Shown here piece by piece: positions 8,306 through 14,912 of a DNA stretch of 64,000 nt (its first letter is position 1; each line of letters begins with the position of its first letter). The notes beneath the pieces were generated by a model, which made no database searches, had not been told where the DNA came from, and saw only the letters and a program-made list of their open reading frames with translations. A program made the position numbers and the translations under genes. This DNA comes from an uncultured Erythrobacter sp. (GTDB taxonomy: Bacteria > Pseudomonadota > Alphaproteobacteria > Sphingomonadales > Sphingomonadaceae): NCBI GenBank assembly GCA_947499095.1, contig CANMMR010000002.1:62001-126000 (forward strand), in the 5' to 3' direction.

Positions 8306-9133
8306 ATGAAATCCATCCTGTTCAACGCCACCGGCGACGACGGCTTTTCGAAGCGCCTCGACGCGGTGCTCGACATTACTCGCGCCTTCGACGCGCATCT
8401 CACGCTGTTGCACGCGATCCCCTACGAGGCCGCGGGCGCAGTCGATCCCTATGGCGCCGCCTTTGCCGCGATGGTTCCGGTCTGGCGCGAGCAGGCAGCC
8501 GCGCTGAAGGAAGCGACGCAGAAGGACATGGCCAACGAGGGCGTCGCGTGGGACTGGGTCGATGCCGCCGGGCCAACGGCCCTCGCGCTGCTGCACGCAT
8601 CGTCGCTCAACGATCTCGTCGTAGTCGGCGCGCAGGAACCGCGCACCAATGCGAAAGGCGCGTCGTTCACTGCCGGGGAGCTGGCGGTAACCGCTGACTG
8701 CCCGGTGCTGGTGCTGCCGGCGGATTGCCAGCGTTTCGAAGTGGGCGCACCGGTGCTGGTCGCCTGGGACGGTTCGGCGGAAGCGAGCCATGCACTAAAG
8801 GCCGCCGTGCCCTTCCTGCGCCAGGCGAGCCAGGTCTATCTGGCAACCGCAAAGGAGAAGTCGCGCAAGGGACGTGCGGGCAACTTGCCGGACTTGCCGC
8901 CGGTCGCCGGAGCGGACTACCTCTCGCGCCACGGCATCGCTTGCGAGATGGTCGAAATCGGCGAGGACGAGGACGGTGTCGACGCCGCGCTGCGCAAGGC
9001 CGCAGAAGCGCGCAAGGTCGGGCTGATCGTGATGGGCGCCTATGGCCGCACCCGGCTTGCCGAGCGGATCTTCGGCGGAACGACCCGCGCCATGCTGGGC
9101 GATGTGACGGTGCCGCTGCTGCTCACGCACTGA
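8306..9133 (+). CDS. Universal stress protein, tandem UspA domains
   Basis: A 275-residue protein with two UspA folds. The first half begins SILFNATGDDGFSKRLDAVLD; the second begins VLVAWDGSAEASHALKAAVP and ends GAYGRTRLAERIFGGTTRAML, close to the ATP-binding G-2x-G-9x-G(S/T) pattern of UspA. The first domain has no such glycine pattern and may not bind nucleotide. A ribosome-binding site AGAGGAG lies 7 bases upstream of the ATG. A weak FNR/FixK-like sequence lies at 8231-8244. Such tandem Usp proteins often belong to low-oxygen regulons; that link is inference here. Confidence 0.9.
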   Translation: MKSILFNATGDDGFSKRLDAVLDITRAFDAHLTLLHAIPYEAAGAVDPYGAAFAAMVPVWREQAAALKEATQKDMANEGVAWDWVDAAGPTALALLHASSLNDLVVVGAQEPRTNAKGASFTAGELAVTADCPVLVLPADCQRFEVGAPVLVAWDGSAEASHALKAAVPFLRQASQVYLATAKEKSRKGRAGNLPDLPPVAGADYLSRHGIACEMVEIGEDEDGVDAALRKAAEARKVGLIVMGAYGRTRLAERIFGGTTRAMLGDVTVPLLLTH

Positions 9134-9148
9134 GCGCGTGCGGTCAGC

Positions 9149-10936
9149 TTAGCCCTTCGCAGGCTTGCGCTTCCCCTTGAAGGGTTTGCCGCCGCCCGGC
9201 TTGCCCTTCTTGAAGGGAGGCTTGCCGCCGGGGCGCTTGCCCGGACCGCCGTGATCCCGCTTACCCATCGGGCGGGCGTGGACCTTCGCTCCGCCGTGCT
9301 TGCGGTTCTGGCGCGCCTCGACGCGCGGTCCCTCCGGCGATTCGACGATGGCGATGGCATCCTGCTCGTCGTCGGGCGAGGCGGTGCGGGCCACGGCGTC
9401 GGCGAACTTGCCAGCGACGGCACGCGGCACCTGGAACCAGCTTTCGTGCTGGCCGATGCGGATCGCGCCGATCTCGTTGCGGGTGATATGCCCGCGGCGG
9501 CAGATCAGCGGGAGAATCCAGCGTGGCTCGGCATTGTGGCGACGGCCGATGTCCATTTTGAACCACACCACATCCTCGAAGCCTGGACGGTGCTTTTCGG
9601 CCTTGGCCTTCTCGCGCGCCTCGGGTGTGTTGGCGAGCAGCTCTTCGGGCGCAGGCAGATCCGAGCGGTGGGCATGGACAAGTGCGGCGGCGATGTCCTC
9701 CGGGCTCATGCGGCTCATGATGTCAGCGGCGATCTCGCGGTCGTCGTCCTCGAACTCGCGCGGCTCGGTGATTGCCTGGATCAGGCGCGTGCGGTCCTTC
9801 TTGCGGATCGCCTGCGGGGTCGGCGCGTCCATCCATTGCGCGTCGATCCCGGCACCGCGGAGCATGCCTTCGACCCGGCGGCGGCGGTTGTACGGCACTA
9901 CGATCGCCGCGGTCCCCTTGCGCCCGGCGCGCCCCGTCCGGCCCGAGCGGTGCTGGAGTGTTTCCGCATCGCGCGGGATCTCGACATGGATCACGAGGCT
10001 TAGCGACGGCAGGTCGATCCCGCGCGCCGCAACGTCGGTCGCGACGCACACCCGCGCGCGACCGTCTCGCAGGGCTTGCAGCGCGCTGTTGCGCTCGCTC
10101 TGCGAATGCTCGCCCGACAGCGCCACCACGCCGAAACCGCGATTCTGCAGCGTGGCGTGGAGCCGCCGCACGCTCTCGCGGGTGGCGCAGAAAGCGATGG
10201 CCGTCTCCGCCTCGTGGAAGCGCAGCAGGTTCACCACCGCATTCTCGATTTCCGACGGGCCCACGGTGATCGCCTGGTAGGCAATGTCGCCATGCCCGCG
10301 ATCCTCGCCCACGAGGGAGAGGCGCAGTGCATCGCGCTGGTAGCGTTCGGCCAACCGCTCTATCTGGCGCGGCATGGTGGCGGAGAACAGCAGCGTGCGC
10401 CGCGCATCGGGCGTCGCGTCGAGGATCTCTTCCAGGTCTTCGCGAAAGCCCATGTCGAGCATTTCGTCCGCCTCGTCGAGCACGACGCCGATCAGGCCGG
10501 AGAGGTCCAGCGACCCGCGCTCGATATGGTCGCGCAGGCGCCCCGGCGTACCGACGACGATCGCCGGGCCGCCGCGCAGATTGCGCCGCTCCTTGCTCGC
10601 ATCCATCCCGCCGACGCAGGTAGCGATACGCAGCCCCGCGCCTGCATAGAGCCAGCCGAGTTCGCGGCTGACCTGCAGCGCCAGTTCGCGCGTGGGGGCA
10701 ATGACGAGGGCGAGGGGCTTTTCGGCGAGCGGCGTACCGCCAAGCTCAGCCAGCAGCTCGTCTGCCAGCGCGAGGCCGAAGGCGACGGTCTTGCCGCTGC
10801 CGGTCTGCGCCGACACGATGAGGTCCCGGCCCTTGGCCTCGGGTTCGATAACGGCCGCCTGGACGGAAGTGGGCGCATCATAGCCGCGTGCGGCGAGCGC
10901 ATCGCCGATGACCGGCGGAAGGGTTTCGAAGGACAT
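9149..10936 (-). CDS. DEAD-box RNA helicase with DbpA-type C-terminal RNA-binding domain and basic tail
   Basis: A 595-residue ATP-dependent RNA helicase. Motifs in order: Q motif (FETLPPVIGDAL...PTSVQ), Walker A AQTGSGKT, PTREL, TPGR, DEAD, SAT, then the helicase C domain with ATDVAARGIDLPSLSLVIH and HRSGRTGRAGRKG. After residue 460 comes a DbpA-like RNA-binding fold (VWFKMDIGRRHNAEPRWILP), and the last 50 residues are a low-complexity Lys/Gly/Pro tail expected to bind RNA non-specifically. This layout matches DeaD/CsdA/DbpA helicases of ribosome assembly and cold adaptation; I do not assign a specific symbol. It is divergent from the ECF sigma factor. Confidence 0.92.
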   Translation of the reverse strand: MSFETLPPVIGDALAARGYDAPTSVQAAVIEPEAKGRDLIVSAQTGSGKTVAFGLALADELLAELGGTPLAEKPLALVIAPTRELALQVSRELGWLYAGAGLRIATCVGGMDASKERRNLRGGPAIVVGTPGRLRDHIERGSLDLSGLIGVVLDEADEMLDMGFREDLEEILDATPDARRTLLFSATMPRQIERLAERYQRDALRLSLVGEDRGHGDIAYQAITVGPSEIENAVVNLLRFHEAETAIAFCATRESVRRLHATLQNRGFGVVALSGEHSQSERNSALQALRDGRARVCVATDVAARGIDLPSLSLVIHVEIPRDAETLQHRSGRTGRAGRKGTAAIVVPYNRRRRVEGMLRGAGIDAQWMDAPTPQAIRKKDRTRLIQAITEPREFEDDDREIAADIMSRMSPEDIAAALVHAHRSDLPAPEELLANTPEAREKAKAEKHRPGFEDVVWFKMDIGRRHNAEPRWILPLICRRGHITRNEIGAIRIGQHESWFQVPRAVAGKFADAVARTASPDDEQDAIAIVESPEGPRVEARQNRKHGGAKVHARPMGKRDHGGPGKRPGGKPPFKKGKPGGGKPFKGKRKPAKG

Positions 10937-11026
10937 GGAATCTCGTGTGTTGTCCGGCGCTGCGGTGCATGGGGCACGGCTCTGGGCGCGCGGGTAGTGC
11001 AGACCCTATAACGCAAAGCGACGCGT

Positions 11027-11674
11027 TTGGCTCGTGGTTTTTTGTGCAAGTGCGAAGGCTTGCTTCAGTTGTTGACAAAGCCCTTGAACTCAAACAGTTT
11101 CCGCCGGAACAGGGGAGCCAGCCTCATCGACAGGCGCGCACAATTGCTGGATGCCATGTCGGGGGTTGCCAGGGGCGACCGGCCCGCGCTGCATACCGTC
11201 TACGAAATGACGTCCGCCAAGCTGTTCGCGACGATTGTGCGGATCGTGCGGGAGCGTGAGCGCGCCGAAGACCTGCTGCAGGACGTTTACGTCAAGGTCT
11301 GGAAACGCGCAGCCCGCTTCGACCCGGGCAAGGGCAGCCCCATCACCTGGCTTTGCACGATTGCCCGCAACACGGCGCTCAACGATCTGCGCCGGACTGC
11401 CCGCGGCGAGGAACTGGCGGGCGACACGCTGCCAGAGGTCGAGGACGACGACATCAAGCCCGCCGACGAATGGCTGTGCGACATGGAGGACAATCGCGCG
11501 CTGGCGCGATGTCTCGAGGAATTGCAGGGCGACCATCGCCGGTCGATCAAGCTGGCGTTTTTCGAAGGCTATTCGCACTCGGAACTGGCGGAGAAGGTCA
11601 ACGTGCCGTTGGGCACCATGAAGAGCTGGATCAGGCGCGGTCTTGCCGGGCTGAAAGGGTGCCTCGGTGGCTGA
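11027..11674 (+). CDS. ECF-type RNA polymerase sigma factor (start uncertain, probably 11156 or slightly upstream)
   Basis: Sigma region 2 is ATIVRIVRERERAEDLLQDV followed by VKVWKRAARFDPGKGSPITW, and region 4 is HSELAEKVNVPLGTMKSWIR. The Pro-Ile-Thr-Trp segment and the adjacent RskA-like anti-sigma place it near the SigK (ECF19)-like group. From 11027 it would be 215 aa, but the first 40 residues look non-conserved and an apparent -35 element (TTGACA, 11072-11077) falls inside them. ATG at 11156 gives 172 aa but cuts into the conserved LLDAMSGVARGD stretch. A GGGGAG ribosome-binding site at 11113-11118 lies 7 bases ahead of an in-frame ATC at 11126, and a TTG lies at 11144. The start is therefore unresolved. 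The gene overlaps the anti-sigma gene by 8 bp. Confidence 0.85.
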   Translation: MARGFLCKCEGLLQLLTKPLNSNSFRRNRGASLIDRRAQLLDAMSGVARGDRPALHTVYEMTSAKLFATIVRIVRERERAEDLLQDVYVKVWKRAARFDPGKGSPITWLCTIARNTALNDLRRTARGEELAGDTLPEVEDDDIKPADEWLCDMEDNRALARCLEELQGDHRRSIKLAFFEGYSHSELAEKVNVPLGTMKSWIRRGLAGLKGCLGG

Positions 11675-12410
11675 CGATCCCGCTATCCCGGAAGACGATC
11701 CCTTCGTCCGCGCCGGCGAATACGCTCTCGGCGTACTCGAGGGAGACGAGCGTAGCGCAGCGCAGCGCTCCATGCTGAGCGATGCAAGCTTCGCCGACGC
11801 CGTAGTGTGGTGGGAACGCCGACTGGGTGCGATGTGTGAGGCCGCCGGTCGGATGCTGCCGTCGCCGTCCGTCTGGACCGGGATCGAAGCGCGGCTCGAT
11901 GCGGAAAGGCAGACGGAAGTTGCGACCATGCCGGAAGGTTCGCGCGGACCGTCGGGCTGGAGCATCGCGACGGCGATTGCGGGGCTGGGGGCGGCGGCTG
12001 CCGCACTCGTCCTGTTCCTCTCCACGCCCGAGACGGTCGAGACGCTGCCGCCAGGCGTGGCGCTCGCACCGAGCGAGCAGTTCGTTGCGCAACTGCAGGA
12101 CGAGGAGGCCGGCCGCAGGCTTGCAGGTGTGGTCGATCCGCAGAACCGGCGCCTCTCGCTGTCGATCGACGGCTTTACGGCGGGCGAAGGCCAGGCGCCC
12201 GAACTCTGGGTCATTCCCGAAGGCGGCGCACCGGTCTCGCTTGGATCGATTCCGCAAAGCGGCAGCTTTGCACGCGGTCTCTCGGCACGCGAGGCCGAGC
12301 TTCTGGTGGCGGGTTCGACGCTTGCGGTCACGTTCGAAGAGGACACGGGCGTTCCGCATGAAGCTCCGACACCGCCGATCCTTGTTGCCGGCGCGCTCGA
12401 CAGGGTCTGA
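11667..12410 (+). CDS. RskA-type anti-sigma factor
   Basis: A 247-residue membrane protein starting at GTG within the end of the sigma gene. The cytoplasmic N-terminus (DPFVRAGEYALGVLEGDERS) is the zinc-free anti-sigma domain that should clamp the sigma factor. One transmembrane helix (about residues 90-115, Ala/Gly/Leu-rich) follows, then a periplasmic RskA_C domain (FVAQLQDEEAGRRLAGVVD; GQAPELWVIPEGGAPVSLG; ELLVAGSTLAVTFEEDTGVP). Regulated proteolysis of such proteins releases the sigma factor. The signal sensed cannot be read from sequence. No obvious regulated target adjoins, apart from the adhesin gene 229 bp downstream. Confidence 0.88.
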   Translation: MADDPAIPEDDPFVRAGEYALGVLEGDERSAAQRSMLSDASFADAVVWWERRLGAMCEAAGRMLPSPSVWTGIEARLDAERQTEVATMPEGSRGPSGWSIATAIAGLGAAAAALVLFLSTPETVETLPPGVALAPSEQFVAQLQDEEAGRRLAGVVDPQNRRLSLSIDGFTAGEGQAPELWVIPEGGAPVSLGSIPQSGSFARGLSAREAELLVAGSTLAVTFEEDTGVPHEAPTPPILVAGALDRV

Positions 12411-12573
12411 CGCTGCAGGTTCTTTCTTTTAGAAACAACACCTTACCGTTTAGCTGAAAACTTTATTCATCAGCGGTGCATCCGATCGGGCACCGTCCGG
12501 GTAGCTGCGCGCGCTGTCCCGGTCGGGACGGCAGCCGAGACCCGCAGGTCTTCGCGCAGCCCGGATGGCGATC

Positions 12574-12598
12574 GTCATCCGCTGTGGGAGGGGATGAC
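12574..12598 (+). promoter_or_regulatory. Hairpin in the leader of the adhesin gene
   Basis: GTCATCC (12574-12580) and GGATGAC (12592-12598) form a perfect 7-bp inverted repeat 41 bp before the adhesin ATG at 12640. It lies in a 229-bp non-coding gap that also holds AT-rich sequence after 12420, a likely promoter region. Function is unknown; it may be a stabilising or regulatory leader structure. Confidence 0.3.
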
Positions 12599-12639
12599 CC
12601 GCGCAGATCGGCTTTCTGGTCCGAATAGGAAGAAAGCAT

Positions 12640-14805
12640 ATGATCAAGACAACCAACACCCGCCTGGCAGCCGCGCTGCTCGCCGGCACTGCCATGTTCG
12701 CTATGGCGACGTCCGCGCAGGCCGACGGCACGCCCGAATGCAACGACGCGAACACCAACTCGACCGAGTGCGGCACCGATGCGACCACGACCGGCGACGG
12801 CGGCGTCGCCGTCGGCACCGGCGCGATTGCGGACGGCACCGATGCCGTCGCAGTCGGCAGCGACGACGAGGGTACCGCGCCTGCTACAGCACGCGGCCCG
12901 TCGACCACTGCGATCGGCGGCGAAGCTTTTGCCGAAGGTCCGGGTGCCAGCGCCATCGGTTGGCGTTCGGCAGCGACCGGCGAGCGCGCCACCGCGGTCG
13001 GTCACCTCGCCACCGCACAGGGCGAGCGTTCGACCGCAGTCGGCGAGAATGCCGATGCGCAGTCCGATTTCAGCACCGCGATCGGCAATGAGTCCGTGGC
13101 GAATGGCGTCGATGCCCTTGCAGTCGGCGACAGCGCCATGGCGATGGGCAACTCGACCTCGGCCGTCGGCGGCGAGAGCGTTGCCACTGGTCCGGGCGCG
13201 AGCGCCTTCGGCTGGCGCGCAGAAGCTACGGCAGAGCGCGCCACCGCGCTGGGCCACCTTGCCACGGCACAGGGCGAACGCTCCACCGCCATCGGCGAGA
13301 ATGCCGACGCACAGACCGACTTCAGCACCGCCATCGGGAATGAATCGATTGCCAACGGCATCGACGCGCTGGCAGTGGGCGACACCGCCATGGCGATGGG
13401 CAACTCCACGACTGCTGTAGGCGGCGAGAGCGTCGCGACCGGTCCGGGTGCCTCGGCTTATGGCTGGCAGGCCCGCGCCAATGCGGAACGCTCGACCGCG
13501 CTCGGCCACCTCGCCACTTCCGACGGTTTCGCTTCGGTAGCCGTGGGTGAAGCAGCAGCGGCCCAGGGGCGCGGCGGCATCGCCATCGGCGGCAACACCG
13601 ACGGCGGCGCATTCGGCGCACTGGCGACCGACGATGCCGGCATCGCCATCGGCGGCGATGCAGAAGCGCGCGGCGTCGGAGCGATTTCCATCGGTAGCGA
13701 CGGCGACGGCGACGGCGACGGTTCTGTAGCCGACGGTGTCGACGCACTGGCGCTGGGCGCCGATGCGATGGCAACGGGTAACTCGACCTCGGCCATCGGC
13801 GGCGAGAGTGTTGCTACCGGTCCGGGCGCGAGCGCTTTTGGCTGGCAGTCGGTTGCCGGCGCAGAACGTGCCACGGCCGTCGGCCATCTCGCCACGGCGC
13901 AGGGTGTGCGCTCGGTAGCGGTCGGCGAGAATGCCGATGCGCAGACCGACTTCAGCACTGCCATCGGTAACGAAGCGGTCGCCAACGGCGTCGACGCACT
14001 GGCCATCGGTGATACCGCCACGGCGATGGGCAACTCGACCACCGCAGTCGGCGGCGAGAGCGTAGCGACCGGTCCGGGGGCAACCGCCTATGGCTGGCAG
14101 TCGAGCGCCGGGGCCGAACGCGCCACCGCGCTGGGCCACCTCGCCAATGCATCGGGCGTCCGCTCGGTCGCGGTCGGTGAAGCAGCCGCAGCCAGCGGCG
14201 ACGGCGCAGTCGCCATGGGCAACGAGGCAGTCGCCTCGGGTGCGAACTCGGTCGCCATCGGTAACGGTGCTACCGCCACGAACGACGGCCAGGTCGTCGT
14301 CGCCTCGCTCGGCGCGAGCAGCGGTTCGCAGGTCGGCCCGATCGCCTTCGTCACCGCAGATGCCAATGGCACGCTCGGCGTCAGCAGCTCCAACGGCTTG
14401 AGCAATCTTGCCAGCTTCAGCGATGTGCAGGCCAATTCGGCGGCGATCATGACCAATTCCATGCTGATCGCCAACAACACCGGTGCCATCGCGGCCAATT
14501 CGGCAGCGATCTCGGACCTCCAGAACCAGACGAGCATCCTTTTCGACCTGGCGGACGAGAACAACACCCAGGCCCGCCGCGCCAATGAAGGCGTCGCGCT
14601 GGCTCTGGCCATGGAATCGCCGATCATCATGCCGGGCAAGACCTTCGGCGTGGCCGGCGGCTTCGGCTACTTCAACGAGCGCGTCGCGGGTTCGGCCAGC
14701 TTTGGCTACCGCATCAGCGACAGCACGGTGTTCACCGGCGGCGTCGGCGTAGGCTTCGACTCCGGCGAGGTAGGCGCCCGGGCCGGCTTCCAGGCTTCCT
14801 GGTAA
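12640..14805 (+). CDS. Trimeric autotransporter adhesin (YadA-like), type Vc secreted
   Basis: A 721-residue protein. Residues 1-28 form a signal peptide ending SAQA-D. Residues 45-560 are YadA-head repeats of the pattern A-x-G-x-x-A-x-A-x-G, which fold into a left-handed beta roll in known members, arranged in long higher-order units. A short coiled stalk follows (SAAIMTNSMLIANNTGAIAA). The last 75 residues are the YadA anchor (ESPIIMPGKTFGVAGGFGYF ... GARAGFQASW) ending in an aromatic residue, which trimerises into a 12-strand outer-membrane pore. It is expected to mediate attachment or aggregation. A strong terminator follows the gene. Confidence 0.92.
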   Translation: MIKTTNTRLAAALLAGTAMFAMATSAQADGTPECNDANTNSTECGTDATTTGDGGVAVGTGAIADGTDAVAVGSDDEGTAPATARGPSTTAIGGEAFAEGPGASAIGWRSAATGERATAVGHLATAQGERSTAVGENADAQSDFSTAIGNESVANGVDALAVGDSAMAMGNSTSAVGGESVATGPGASAFGWRAEATAERATALGHLATAQGERSTAIGENADAQTDFSTAIGNESIANGIDALAVGDTAMAMGNSTTAVGGESVATGPGASAYGWQARANAERSTALGHLATSDGFASVAVGEAAAAQGRGGIAIGGNTDGGAFGALATDDAGIAIGGDAEARGVGAISIGSDGDGDGDGSVADGVDALALGADAMATGNSTSAIGGESVATGPGASAFGWQSVAGAERATAVGHLATAQGVRSVAVGENADAQTDFSTAIGNEAVANGVDALAIGDTATAMGNSTTAVGGESVATGPGATAYGWQSSAGAERATALGHLANASGVRSVAVGEAAAASGDGAVAMGNEAVASGANSVAIGNGATATNDGQVVVASLGASSGSQVGPIAFVTADANGTLGVSSSNGLSNLASFSDVQANSAAIMTNSMLIANNTGAIAANSAAISDLQNQTSILFDLADENNTQARRANEGVALALAMESPIIMPGKTFGVAGGFGYFNERVAGSASFGYRISDSTVFTGGVGVGFDSGEVGARAGFQASW
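12916..14301 (+). repeat. Tandem 252-bp (84-aa) units in the adhesin head
   Basis: Five units start with the codons for GGE at 12916, 13168, 13420, 13798 and 14050. Four are exactly 252 bp long; the third is 378 bp because 126 bp are inserted. Each encodes the series GPGAS, GHLATA, GENADAQ, STAIGN and DALA-GD or variants. Long stretches are near-identical in DNA, so unequal recombination could change the copy number. Confidence 0.9.
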
Positions 14806-14848
14806 GCGCCAGGTCCGGTCCGCAAGCTTCCCTGCGGACCAGCAGGGA

Positions 14849-14882
14849 GGGGCGGGGCGCAAAAAGCGCTCCGCCCCTTTTT
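14849..14882 (+). terminator. Rho-independent terminator of the adhesin gene
   Basis: GGGGCGGGGCGC (14849-14860) and GCGCTCCGCCCC (14866-14877) pair over 12 bases with one G-T wobble around an AAAAA loop, followed directly by TTTTT. Confidence 0.85.
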
Positions 14883-14912
14883 CGTTTGTGAGATAGATGG
14901 AGCGCAGGGCGC

